Positions 1-8,333 of a stretch of 64,000 bases of DNA are shown here, one piece after another. The number at the start of each line of letters is the position of its first letter. Positions within the stretch are counted from its first letter, which is position 1. The notes under the pieces were generated by a model. That model saw nothing but the letters and a program-made list of their open reading frames with translations. It was not told the origin of the DNA and searched no databases. The DNA is taken from the NCBI GenBank assembly GCA_945874105.1, contig CAMCFJ010000005.1, forward strand, positions 47,460 through 111,459, in the 5' to 3' direction. Source of the DNA: Candidatus Nitrotoga sp. CP45. GTDB taxonomy: Bacteria > Pseudomonadota > Gammaproteobacteria > Burkholderiales > Gallionellaceae. The position numbers and the translations under genes are program-made.

Positions 1-614
1 AATGGTTGGTGTGTTTGAAAAGCAATGATGCGATTCCAGCCGCGTTGCGCGAAAGATTTGCGTAATTCTTTCGGGGTAAGGTGGAGCGTCGGGTAGTCGT
101 GGCGTAACGGTAAGGATAATCCCTCAAGACGTCCAGCAACAGCATGCTGGCCTTTTTGCTTTAAAAGATGGGCGACACCGGGGTGAGCGGGGTCAACGGA
201 ATTGAATAAAGCTTGTGCTTCCATTGTTCTGTCAGGATGCCAAAGCTCTGCTACTGTGATTACGGCCAGCATGAAGCCTTCCGGATCGCGCAACGCAAGA
301 CGACTGCCGGGCACAAGTTGTTGGGCAACTGAATCCGGGATATTTAGCGTAATGGGCATAGGCCAAAATGTGCCATCGGCGAGGCTCATGTCATTCAGCA
401 CGCTGTTGTAGTCGGCTTGGTTCATGAAACCGCGTAATGGAGAGTATCCCCCGTTAAGCAGCAACTCCAAGTCTGATAATTGCCGCCTGTCAAGATCCAG
501 TGATGGAAAGTGCATGGCTTCGCGGCATAGGGTTTCCGCACGTGTTCGGTCGATATTCAGATTGACCAAGTCACCACTATATGGCGTGATTAATTTATCT
601 ATTATGTGCGGCAT
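1..614 (-). CDS. sat: Sulfate adenylyltransferase (ATP sulfurylase), 5' part; gene continues past the window edge
   Basis: ATP sulfurylase makes adenosine 5'-phosphosulfate from ATP and sulfate in sulfate assimilation (the reverse reaction serves sulfur oxidisers). The minus strand is open from ATG at 614 to base 1, giving about 204 residues. Visible are the PUA-like N-terminal domain with NGGYSPLRGFM, ADGTFWPMPITL and LRDPEGFMLAV, then FQTHQP, where the catalytic QT.NP-type motif begins. The QTHQP form is common in fused ATP sulfurylase/APS kinase proteins, so the full gene may be bifunctional; the cut hides this. The start lies inside the last codons of the upstream DHH gene (20 bp overlap), which suggests one operon. 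The symbol sat rests on the N-terminal domain only. Confidence 0.88.
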   Translation of the reverse strand, partial: MPHIIDKLITPYSGDLVNLNIDRTRAETLCREAMHFPSLDLDRRQLSDLELLLNGGYSPLRGFMNQADYNSVLNDMSLADGTFWPMPITLNIPDSVAQQLVPGSRLALRDPEGFMLAVITVAELWHPDRTMEAQALFNSVDPAHPGVAHLLKQKGQHAVAGRLEGLSLPLRHDYPTLHLTPKELRKSFAQRGWNRIIAFQTHQP

Positions 615-1570
615 TGTGACTGAATGTAGTGTTGAATATTTGATTGAACCGATCGAATTGATTTTCTGGCATGCAATTAATGCCGGCTGCACCTTTTCTT
701 CCTCCGCCCGTTTCAAATTGCTCGCATACTTTATCGGCCCCGGTTTTTGTAGCCAATGGCGCTCGCACGCTAACCACGAATCCTCCGTCAGTGCGTTTGG
801 TCAATATGGCATGGGCTTTTAAAGGGAATGCCGTGGCCAGAAGATTCCCGAATTCGCCGGAGATGCGACGACTCCATGGTGCATCAGGAAGAAAGTAAAT
901 CGCCCCGTGGTACTTTCCACTTCTGGTTCTATTTTTTTGGCGAGTGCCATATCTTCAAGATAGCCATTTTTCAAAGTTTCAAAGACTGGTTCTTCATGGA
1001 TAAAGGTAAATGGGTCACGATAATGGTGCATGGCTTGATAAAGTTCGGCTGGATGAAAATATAAATCTTGTAATGATTCCCCATAAGCATTGTAGTTGAT
1101 GCATTCCCCTAATTCTCGCAGTGTATCTAGCTGAGTAGAGGTAAGTTGCAGAGTTTTTGATGCATGCATAGCACTTTCATGCATATTGTCCCCCAATGCG
1201 CCGACTACTGCCCAGATTAAAAATTGTCCATTAAGGTAATAGTTAATCAGAAAACTAGTACAGATGTCGGGGCAGGTGTCGATAAAAGTGCTTAGTTGAG
1301 GATGAACGGGAATGTCGCCAGGGACGTGATGATCAAAATATTGCACGTGCGCTCCGCGATCCAATGCTGACAGTAGAGCCTCTCGGTTTTTGTTCATGGC
1401 AATGTCCAAAACGGTAATTTGGCCACCGACTTTAGCCTGTACTTTTGCCAGCAAGGAAATGTCCCGCTTGACACCCGTGACGAGAACGCTGTTAGTTGGC
1501 TGAGCGAGACGCAGTTGATGCAAGGCACAATTCCGTCCGCATCGCCGTTAAATATATCGTAAATGGTCAC
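595..1570 (-). pseudogene. DHH/DHHA1 family phosphoesterase broken by two frameshifts
   Basis: Three consecutive reading frames on the minus strand add up to one DHH-family protein of about 325 residues. Frame 1 starts at GTG 1570 and carries the NGDADGI metal-binding motif. Near 1527-1533 the reading moves to a second frame with HQLRLAQP, the VTGVKRD segment and the FDHH motif. Near 888-893 it moves to a third frame with PDAPWSRRISGEFGN, RTDGGFVVSVRAP and the DHHA1 signature GGGRKGAAGIN, ending at 595. Both shifts fit loss of one base. Members cleave phosphoester bonds in nucleotides such as pAp or short RNAs. Overlap with the ATP sulfurylase gene suggests a sulfur-assimilation role, for example pAp recycling (inference). 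It is either a real pseudogene or the result of two base-calling errors. Confidence 0.8.
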
Positions 1571-1689
1571 ATTGAGCTTTATCGTTAATACTCATTGATC
1601 AAATAATATAGACGGTCTATGGCCTGGTGATTTTCGTTCTACATGCAAATGCTGCGTTACATGGCACGCGAATTTATGGAAAACATGGG

Positions 1690-3021
1690 TTAAGTGGACG
1701 TTGACTTGTTCTGCACTAATTGGGGTTTTGAAAGCGCGGGTTTTTTCGCGAAATAGCTTTTGATACCACTGAGAATGGCGCGTGCCATTTTTTCCTGGTA
1801 GCCCTTGTCATTCAGGCGCAGCTCTTCACTGGGATTGCTGATGAAAGCGGTTTCAATCAATATTGATGGGATGTCCGGTGATTTCAGCACGGCGAAACCA
1901 GCTTGCTGAACAGCGCTGCCATGTAATGTATTGATGTTGCCCATCTCCCCCAGCACATGCTTGGCCAGTTTCATGCTGTCGTCGATGGTGGCCGTTTGTG
2001 AAAGATCAAGCAATGTGCGCGCGAGATAGGGTTCTTTTTCTGCGAGGTTCACGCCGCCGATTAAATCAGCCTCGTTTTCTTTTTTTGCCAGCCAGCGCGC
2101 GCTGGCGCTAGTAGCACCGCGTTCGGACAGGGCGAATACTGAGGAGCCGCGTGCATGTGGTTTGATGAAAGCATCGGCATGAATAGAGATAAGTAAGTCG
2201 GCTCGTACTTGGCGCGCTTTCTGCACACGTCCGTTCAGTGGAATGAAATAATCGCCGTCGCGAATTAATACGCCTTGCATGTCCGCAGTCTTATCCATCA
2301 GTTCCTTAAGTTTGCGTGCGATCGCCAGCGTAACGTTTTTTTCGTATGTGTTATTGGATCCTTTCGCACCCGAGTCTTCGCCGCCATGTCCAGCATCGAT
2401 GGCAATGATGAGCGTACGTGCGCGCATCTCAGGCCGGGGGCGCGACGTAGATTTGTTTGAGTTGATTGTCGGCTGTGGAATGGTCTGCGTACTTGCTATT
2501 TTATTTTTTGTTGATTCACTCTCTTGAGGTAATCGACTGTCGATGTTGGGGGCGGATTCCAGGGTGTGAGTTGCTGGCTCTTTTTGCAAGAGTGCCATCA
2601 TCGGATCAAAGGGAATGGCGGGGTAGATATCAAGAATCAGGCGGTGGTTGTATTTTGCTACCGGCATAAGGTTGAACAATTGCGGCTTGACTTGGGACTT
2701 AAGGTCAAACACCAAGCGCACTATGCCGGGTTTGAAACGGGCCACACGTACACTTTTTATGTAAGGGTCGTCGCTGCGAATTTTACTGACGAGCTCATTA
2801 AGCGGACCGTTTATTTCGACATCTTTCAGATCAATCACCAGTCGATCTGGATTTCTAATGGAAAACAGTTCATAGCGGATTGGTTTGGCTGATTCCAACG
2901 TTAGGCGAGTGTATTCAAGTGCCGGCCAAACGCGAGCAGAGCTGATGGCAATAGCTGCCTGCGCGTGGGGGAGCCACAGCAAAAAGCCAATTACGACTAA
3001 CTTTGAAGTACTTTTAAACAT
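1690..3021 (-). CDS. amiC: N-acetylmuramoyl-L-alanine amidase with AMIN domain (AmiC type)
   Basis: A periplasmic zinc amidase that cuts the peptide from MurNAc in septal peptidoglycan during daughter-cell separation. The 443-residue product has a signal peptide ending near PHAQA (residue 22), an AMIN targeting domain at about 27-132, a Ser/Thr/Pro/Asn-rich linker to about 200, and an Amidase_3 domain with DAGHGGEDSG (from residue 209), the YEKN glutamate, SIHADAF and IETAFISN. These include the expected zinc His/Glu ligands. The ATG at 3021 overlaps the end of tsaE by 25 bp, so the two are probably translated from one message. The tsaE-amidase arrangement is standard in betaproteobacteria. 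The choice of amiC over amiA/amiB rests on the AMIN domain. Confidence 0.93.
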   Translation of the reverse strand: MFKSTSKLVVIGFLLWLPHAQAAIAISSARVWPALEYTRLTLESAKPIRYELFSIRNPDRLVIDLKDVEINGPLNELVSKIRSDDPYIKSVRVARFKPGIVRLVFDLKSQVKPQLFNLMPVAKYNHRLILDIYPAIPFDPMMALLQKEPATHTLESAPNIDSRLPQESESTKNKIASTQTIPQPTINSNKSTSRPRPEMRARTLIIAIDAGHGGEDSGAKGSNNTYEKNVTLAIARKLKELMDKTADMQGVLIRDGDYFIPLNGRVQKARQVRADLLISIHADAFIKPHARGSSVFALSERGATSASARWLAKKENEADLIGGVNLAEKEPYLARTLLDLSQTATIDDSMKLAKHVLGEMGNINTLHGSAVQQAGFAVLKSPDIPSILIETAFISNPSEELRLNDKGYQEKMARAILSGIKSYFAKKPALSKPQLVQNKSTST

Positions 3022-3488
3022 TCCCTGCCGGCCTGTGAAATTGCACGAACTTCAATATTGCGACCATTGCATATTGTTTCACCAGATAATAATTCGAGTG
3101 TAATTTCAATATCTGCTTGTGGCACAGGATGTTGCGCTTTTTCTGGCCACTCCACCAGGCATACGTTCCGCCCGTCAAACTCATCGCGGAAGCCGGCGGC
3201 ATCCCATTCATCTGCGTCGTGGAAGCGGTAGAGATCAAAGTGACGCAAGTGTAACCCACCTGCTTGATACAGCTCAAGCAAAGTATAGGTCGGGCTTTTC
3301 ACCCGTCCCATATAGCCCATCGCATGCAGCAGTGCGCGAACCAGAGTGGTTTTGCCGGCGCCCAAGTCGCCATGCAAATAAATCACCATGCCAGGCTTTA
3401 TTCCCGTGGCGAGTCGTGCCGCAAAAGCAGCGGTAGCGACTTCATCGGCCAGCGGTAGACTTATTCGGCTATTATTCTGATTATGCAA
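2997..3488 (-). CDS. tsaE: tRNA threonylcarbamoyladenosine biosynthesis ATPase TsaE
   Basis: The ATPase subunit of the TsaBDE complex that makes t6A37 on ANN-decoding tRNAs in the cytoplasm. Walker A is GDLGAGKTT at about residues 40-48, followed by VKSPTYTLLE, HFDLYR and VEWPEKA, all typical of TsaE. No ATG fits. The frame runs on upstream into queG, so the likely start is TTG at 3488, giving 163 residues, close to the family length of 150-160. This start lies 6 bp inside the divergent queG gene (ATG 3483), so the two 5' ends overlap. The stop overlaps amiC. The TTG start is the uncertain part; the identity is not. Confidence 0.9.
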   Translation of the reverse strand: MHNQNNSRISLPLADEVATAAFAARLATGIKPGMVIYLHGDLGAGKTTLVRALLHAMGYMGRVKSPTYTLLELYQAGGLHLRHFDLYRFHDADEWDAAGFRDEFDGRNVCLVEWPEKAQHPVPQADIEITLELLSGETICNGRNIEVRAISQAGRECLKVLQS

Positions 3489-4553
3489 ATCGGGACACCT
3501 CAAATTGTGGATCACACCGCACTGGCCACCAAAATAAAAGAATGGGGTAAGGAGCTTGGATTTCAGGCAGTAGGTATCGCTGATATCAATCTTCATGATG
3601 CCGAGGAACGCTTGTTGGAATGGCTCGCGCAAGGCTTCCATGGCGAGATGGATTATATGGCAAAACATGGCGTCAAACGTAGCCGTCCGGCGGAATTAAT
3701 TCCGGGCACGCTGCGCGTCATCTCTGTGCGCATGGACTACTTTCCACCCAGTGTGAAAGACACTTGGGAAGTGTTGGAGGATGGCAGCCGTGCATTCATT
3801 TCACGCTATGCTTTGGGACGCGACTACCACAAAGTTTTGCGCAACCGTCTGGAAAAACTGACTGAAAAAATTCGCACAGAGGTGAGAGGTTTCAGTTATC
3901 GCGTATTCACCGACAGTGCACCAGTAATGGAAGTAGAGTTGGCATATAAAGCTCGGTTGGGCTGGCGTGGTAAGCACACGATGCTATTGTCTCGTGGCCA
4001 TGGTTCGTGGTTTTTTCTGGGTGAGCTCTACACCGATCTGCCGCTTCCCGTTGATGAGCCGGAATCGGATCATTGCGGCACCTGCATGGCGTGTATTCAA
4101 GTGTGTCCAACGCAGGCTATCATCGCGCCATATAAGTTGGATGCACGGCGCTGCATTTCCTACCTGACCATCGAGCTTAAAATTAGCATTCCTGTAGAGT
4201 TACGCCCGCTTATCGGCAATCGCATTTACGGTTGCGACGACTGTCAAATGGTGTGTCCATGGAATCGTTTTGCGCACAAAAGCCTCGAACCGGATTTCGC
4301 TGCAAGACACGGGCTGGATGACGTCGCACTAACCGAATTATTTGGATGGAACGAGGAAACGTTCAATCAGAAATTTTCCGGCAGTGCAATATATCGCATT
4401 GGCCATGAGCAATGGCTGCGCAATATCGCTGTGGCGCTGGGGAATGCGCCCAACAGCATTGAAGTGCTGGCCGCGCTGCAAGCCCGTGCTCAAGACGCGT
4501 CTCCGCTAGTGCGAGAGCATGTAGCGTGGGCACTAGAACGGCAAAGAGGCTGA
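3483..4553 (+). CDS. queG: Epoxyqueuosine reductase QueG
   Basis: A cobalamin- and [4Fe-4S]-dependent enzyme that reduces epoxyqueuosine to queuosine in tRNA (last step of Q synthesis). The 356-residue product has the N-terminal DUF1730/cobalamin-binding half with the FTDSAPVMEVELA segment (probable catalytic Asp144) and two ferredoxin-like clusters. Cysteines 198, 201, 204 and 208 sit in CGTCMACIQVCP, and 251, 254 and 258 in CDDCQMVCPW. A C-terminal HEAT-like segment follows. It is divergent from tsaE with overlapping 5' ends. The Q pathway is also represented by tgt at 9.3 kb. Confidence 0.95.
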   Translation: MQIGTPQIVDHTALATKIKEWGKELGFQAVGIADINLHDAEERLLEWLAQGFHGEMDYMAKHGVKRSRPAELIPGTLRVISVRMDYFPPSVKDTWEVLEDGSRAFISRYALGRDYHKVLRNRLEKLTEKIRTEVRGFSYRVFTDSAPVMEVELAYKARLGWRGKHTMLLSRGHGSWFFLGELYTDLPLPVDEPESDHCGTCMACIQVCPTQAIIAPYKLDARRCISYLTIELKISIPVELRPLIGNRIYGCDDCQMVCPWNRFAHKSLEPDFAARHGLDDVALTELFGWNEETFNQKFSGSAIYRIGHEQWLRNIAVALGNAPNSIEVLAALQARAQDASPLVREHVAWALERQRG

Positions 4554-4663
4554 TCATTTGTTAACCCAAATAATCTATTCGAAATAATTGTATCTCGGGT
4601 ATGGCCGAGCAGTCATTTGATGATTGGATACAGCCTCACCGAGGGTTGCTTTCACTCAAGTGC

Positions 4664-5302
4664 TCATTGGGACAGCACAAATGTCACCAACTTCTCGATA
4701 TTTTCATCCGATACCCGAGGCGAGTACGGGGGCATGGCGATTCCGCCAGTTACATCCGTCCAATTGCCCTTGCCGCCCGCCTTTACCTTGGCAATCAGAC
4801 GCGCCTTGGCGTCAGAATCGCCCTTGTAGCGTTTGCTTACGTCGCTCCATGCGGGGCCAACTAACTTGGTTTCAATCTTGTGACAGACTAGGCAGCCGCT
4901 TTTGTTAGCTAAGGCCAGTCCCTCCTCTCGATTCAGCGCCCCACCCTCCACGCCATTTTTAACCGTAATTGGCATTTCGGTCTTCTCCGGAGAGGAGGGT
5001 TTGGAGGCAGCAGATTCTAGCGCTGCTTTTCCCGATAGCTTTTCCTTTGTGCCGTCATTCGTCTTCAGTGGTTTGCCTGTTTTTTCAGGAGCAGCTGGAG
5101 TAATGACCGTCGACGCTGGCAATGTCATTTCCGGCATCTTGTCTTTCATGGGGGAGGATATTGACGGATCGGTGCTAACGGTAGTGTTGTGTTCGGTTAA
5201 AGGTGGTGATACCGGGACTACAGCGGCCTCCTTTTCGCTCTTGTTTCCGCACGCCGATAACATCAGTATGGCAATAGCAATAACAAATCTTGACTGTTTC
5301 AT
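4664..5302 (-). CDS. Lipoprotein cytochrome c, class I, with long linker
   Basis: A 212-residue exported mono-haem cytochrome. The N-terminus has a lipobox ending LSAC (lipid-modified Cys18). Residues 20-120 form a Pro/Ser/Lys-rich spacer with no visible fold. The C-terminal 90 residues are a small class I cytochrome c with haem site CLVCH (137-141) and probable axial Met190 in AMPPYSP. The fold resembles soluble c551/c552 electron carriers, here tethered to a membrane by lipid and a long arm. It stands alone between convergent queG and divergent lemA. Its partner is not evident. Anchoring on the outer or inner membrane cannot be told from the sequence, though residue +2 is Gly rather than Asp. 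Confidence 0.88.
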   Translation of the reverse strand: MKQSRFVIAIAILMLSACGNKSEKEAAVVPVSPPLTEHNTTVSTDPSISSPMKDKMPEMTLPASTVITPAAPEKTGKPLKTNDGTKEKLSGKAALESAASKPSSPEKTEMPITVKNGVEGGALNREEGLALANKSGCLVCHKIETKLVGPAWSDVSKRYKGDSDAKARLIAKVKAGGKGNWTDVTGGIAMPPYSPRVSDENIEKLVTFVLSQ

Positions 5303-5505
5303 ATTTCCCCCATTTTGTTGATGTACTCATTCCTTGCTTTTGGAAGCTGTGCTCGATTACAGCTATTAGGCGGCAAGGTGAACATTTTGAATATAAACAC
5401 AATTGATGTGTATTGGCAATGCAGTAATCGCTAGCGTAAGATGTGCCGCTTGGGATGGACAATTTGAACAGTTTATTTCCGTAATCATTTGATGAGGAGA
5501 GCATT

Positions 5506-6120
5506 ATGCGTATTTGGCTATTATTCCTGACTGTTATTTCCACACTGGTTTTAAGCGGCTGTGGCTACAACACACTGCAATCCACCGATGAACAAATCAA
5601 GGCAGGCTGGGCTGAAGTACTAAACCAATATCAGCGCCGCGCCGACTTGGTGCCCAACCTGGTCAATACTGTCAAAGGCTATGCCGCACAGGAGCAGGCA
5701 GTGTTACTGGGTGTAACCAATGCGCGGGCCAAGGTCGGTAGCATCCAGGCTACGCCAGAGCTCGTCAATGACGAACAAGTTTTCGCCAAATTTCAAGCTG
5801 CCCAAAGTGAACTGACTTCGGCATTAAGCCGTTTGCTGGTAGTAAGTGAGAATTATCCGCAGTTGAAATCCGACGCTAATTTTCGCGATTTGCAAGCGCA
5901 GCTTGAGGGCACGGAAAATCGTATTACTGTGGCGCGTAACCGGTACATTAAGACGGTGCAGGATTACAACATCGTTGTACGCTCTTTCCCCAGCAACTTA
6001 ACCGCGATGATGTTCGGGTTCAAGGTGAAGCCATCGTTCACAGTCGAAAACGAGAAAGAAATTTCCAAGGCGCCGACAGTTGATTTCAGCGCGCCTGGCA
6101 AGCTAGTACCTGCCAAGTGA
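5506..6120 (+). CDS. lemA: LemA family protein
   Basis: A 204-residue LemA-family protein: short hydrophobic N-terminus, here with a lipobox-like LSGC at Cys19, then a long helical domain with the family pattern AGWAEVLNQYQRRADLVPNLVNTVKGYA and a C-terminal NRYIKTVQDYN segment followed by the conserved FP/KP.F region. The molecular function of LemA is not established. It is almost always encoded with TPM-domain proteins, as here (the next ORF starts 1 bp after the stop). A good ribosome site (GAGGAGA) precedes ATG 5506. Confidence 0.93.
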   Translation: MRIWLLFLTVISTLVLSGCGYNTLQSTDEQIKAGWAEVLNQYQRRADLVPNLVNTVKGYAAQEQAVLLGVTNARAKVGSIQATPELVNDEQVFAKFQAAQSELTSALSRLLVVSENYPQLKSDANFRDLQAQLEGTENRITVARNRYIKTVQDYNIVVRSFPSNLTAMMFGFKVKPSFTVENEKEISKAPTVDFSAPGKLVPAK

Positions 6121-6121
6121 C

Positions 6122-6961
6122 ATGATGCGTGTTTGGGCGCACGCCCTGCTGCTTGCACTGATATGGTTAAGCGGTTTAGCGCACGCTGAAGTCGCGGTGC
6201 CGCCACTAAGCGCGCGCGTAACCGATTTAACCAGTACCCTCGATGCCGCCCAAAAGCAACAACTTGAAACACGCCTCGCCCAATTTGAAGCGAAAAAAGG
6301 CGCGCAAATTGCGGTGCTGCTGATTCCGACTACCCAACCGGAAACTATCGAACAATATGGTATTCGGGTTGTTGAAGCGTGGAAGCTTGGGCGCAAGGGA
6401 ATTGATGATGGTGTATTGCTGCTCATTGCCAAGGATGATCGTACATTGCGCATTGAAGTCGGCTATGGCCTGGAAGGTGTGCTGCCCGATGCGATTGCGA
6501 AGCGCATTATTGCCGAGACAATAACTCCGCACTTTAAGCGAGGAAATTACTATGCGGGTATCTCAACGGGGATCGAACAACTGCTTGCAGTAATCGAAGG
6601 CGAATCGTTACCGCCTCCACGTGAGCGCAGTGCAATATCAGGAAGCTTTCAAAATCTTGAGTCATTGTTGTTTATCGGATTTATGCTGACGATTGTGGTG
6701 GGCGGCGTACTGCGCAAATTTTTAGGACGCTTACCCGCAGCGATTATCATTGGTTTTGTTATAGCTATGCTCGCTTGGTTCATCGTCGCGTCTATTTTAA
6801 TTGCGGGAATTGTGGGCGTCATCGCGTTGATCTTCACTTTGGTAGATGGTGGACGCGGCACTTTTGGAGGAGGTGGCTTCGGCCAAGGAGGGTTTGGCGG
6901 GGGTGGATTTGGTGGCGGCGGTGGTGGTTTTGGCGGCGGTGGGGCATCGGGGCGATGGTGA
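6122..6961 (+). CDS. TPM-domain membrane protein (YgcG type) with Gly-rich tail
   Basis: A 279-residue protein: signal peptide (to about GLAHA, residue 22), TPM domain at about 30-155 (VTDLTSTLDAAQKQQLETRL, GIDDGVLLLIAKDDRTLRIEVGYGLEGVLPD), two hydrophobic helices at about 178-240, and a tail of FGGGGFGG-type repeats from about 245. The domain faces the periplasm. TPM domains have been linked to phosphatase activity and photosystem repair in plants, but the bacterial role is unknown. It sits in the middle of the lemA-TPM-TPM operon, with lemA ending at 6120 and the next gene starting at 6962. The Gly tail is common in this family. Confidence 0.9.
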   Translation: MMRVWAHALLLALIWLSGLAHAEVAVPPLSARVTDLTSTLDAAQKQQLETRLAQFEAKKGAQIAVLLIPTTQPETIEQYGIRVVEAWKLGRKGIDDGVLLLIAKDDRTLRIEVGYGLEGVLPDAIAKRIIAETITPHFKRGNYYAGISTGIEQLLAVIEGESLPPPRERSAISGSFQNLESLLFIGFMLTIVVGGVLRKFLGRLPAAIIIGFVIAMLAWFIVASILIAGIVGVIALIFTLVDGGRGTFGGGGFGQGGFGGGGFGGGGGGFGGGGASGRW

Positions 6962-7459
6962 ATGGCTATTCAGCGCATTATTAAGCATTTGATTGCTGGC
7001 AGCATGGCGGTGAAGGCCGCGTTCCCTGCACATTCGCTGCACGCCATCGAGCAGGCGATTCATGAAGCCGAAGCCAAACATGCCGGGCAAGTCCGCTTTG
7101 CGGTTGAAGCGTCACTCGATTTCGCCGCTCTCTGGCGTAACCAGACTGCAAGTGAGCGGGCTATCGATATGTTTTCGCAATTGAGAGTGTGGGACACCGA
7201 GCACAATAATGGAGTGTTGATTTACTTGCTGCTCGCCGATCGAGACGTGGAAATTGTTGCAGACCGTGGCATACACACGAAGCTTGGCAAGGCTGGCTGG
7301 GAAGAAATTTGTCTTGAAATGGAATCGGCATTTCGGCTGGGCAATTTTGAAGCTGGGGTAATCAAGGGAATTCATGCAGTAAGTAGCTATTTGCAGCAGC
7401 ATTTCCCGAAAAAATCTACTTCAGTGAATGAATTGCCAAATGAGCCAATAATATTATAA
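6962..7459 (+). CDS. Second TPM-domain protein
   Basis: A 165-residue TPM-domain protein without a clear signal peptide. Recognisable are HAIEQAIHEAEAKHAGQVRFAVE, RAIDMFSQLRVWDTEHNNGVLIYLLLADRDVEIVADRGI and the C-terminal GNFEAGVIKGI helix, the same domain as in the gene before it. The start follows directly on that gene's stop (TGA then ATG), so the two are translationally coupled. A hairpin with a T run at 7466-7504 ends the operon. Function unknown. Pairing of a secreted and an unsecreted TPM protein with LemA is a recurrent arrangement. Confidence 0.9.
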   Translation: MAIQRIIKHLIAGSMAVKAAFPAHSLHAIEQAIHEAEAKHAGQVRFAVEASLDFAALWRNQTASERAIDMFSQLRVWDTEHNNGVLIYLLLADRDVEIVADRGIHTKLGKAGWEEICLEMESAFRLGNFEAGVIKGIHAVSSYLQQHFPKKSTSVNELPNEPIIL

Positions 7460-7465
7460 GTGGCA

Positions 7466-7504
7466 GGTAATCCTACTTTAAATAAATGTGATTACCGTTT
7501 TTTT
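7466..7504 (+). terminator. Rho-independent terminator after the lemA-TPM operon
   Basis: GGTAATC (7466-7472) pairs with GATTACC (7490-7496) across a 17-base loop and is followed directly by G and eight T. It lies 6 bp beyond the stop of the second TPM gene. Confidence 0.6.
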
Positions 7505-7685
7505 TACGGCTGCAAATGTACTGTGTTTATTGTCACTAATTCTATTGAGCCGCTTTGTTACGTTTGTTCCATAATTGGCCAGGTGGTAAATTTTTTTGTT
7601 GTTGCTTTAAGTCGTGTGCGGCAGGCCTAATATTTAATTTCCATGCGGTCTGTGCGCCACTGTTTCTAATACAAAGGAGAACACT

Positions 7686-8255
7686 ATGTTGAAACGAAAT
7701 ATCATTGCCGTATTATTGTTGGCAAGTTTGCCATTCGCTGCCCACGCTGCTGATTCTTACAGCATGGATCCTCAACATACCTACGCACATTTCAGCGTCA
7801 ATCATTTGGGTTTTTCCACCATGCAGGGACGTTTCGATAAAAGTAGCGGCAAAGTAATTTTAAATCGTGCTGCAAAGAGTGGGTCGGTGGATGTCACCAT
7901 TGAAGCGGCTTCAATCACCACTGGATTTGGCAAGCGCGATGACCATCTGCGCTCACCAGATTTCTTCAATGTCGTCGAATTCCCTAATCTTACATACAAA
8001 TCGAGTGCAGTAAGATTCAAGGGTGATACTCCGGTCAGTGTAGAAGGCAATCTCACTCTACTCGGTGTGACCAAACCGGTAACGCTGACCATTCTTGCCT
8101 TAAAGTGCGCCAATCACCCTATGAAGAAAAAAGAGCTATGCGGCGCGGATGCCAGCGCACAGATTAAACGCTCAGACTTTGGCATGAAATTTGGTCTGCC
8201 TAACATAGGCGATGACATAAAGTTGGTGTTCGAAGTAGAAGCATATAAAGACTAA
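7686..8255 (+). CDS. YceI family periplasmic protein
   Basis: A 189-residue exported lipocalin-like protein of the YceI family, which binds isoprenoid-type lipids such as polyprenyl chains. The signal peptide ends near FAAHA (residue 21). The mature part shows the family pattern YSMDPQHTYAHFSVNHLGFSTMQG, the DDHLRSPDFFNV motif and FPNLTYKS, and closes with IKRSDFGMKFGLPNIGDDIKL. A ribosome site (AAGGAGA) stands before ATG 7686. It appears to be a single transcription unit. A short stem (CCGAT/ATCGG) just after the stop at about 8259-8275 could be a weak terminator. Confidence 0.94.
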   Translation: MLKRNIIAVLLLASLPFAAHAADSYSMDPQHTYAHFSVNHLGFSTMQGRFDKSSGKVILNRAAKSGSVDVTIEAASITTGFGKRDDHLRSPDFFNVVEFPNLTYKSSAVRFKGDTPVSVEGNLTLLGVTKPVTLTILALKCANHPMKKKELCGADASAQIKRSDFGMKFGLPNIGDDIKLVFEVEAYKD

Positions 8256-8333
8256 TTGCCCCGATATCAAATGTCATCGGTTTAGTGTGCTAGCGCGTTA
8301 AATTGTTATGGCTAACGAAAAAAGGATTCTAAA

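Noticed and set aside
424..822. Plus-strand ORF of 132 codons
   Set aside because: It is the reverse of the ATP sulfurylase and DHH coding sequence, which carry clear family motifs.
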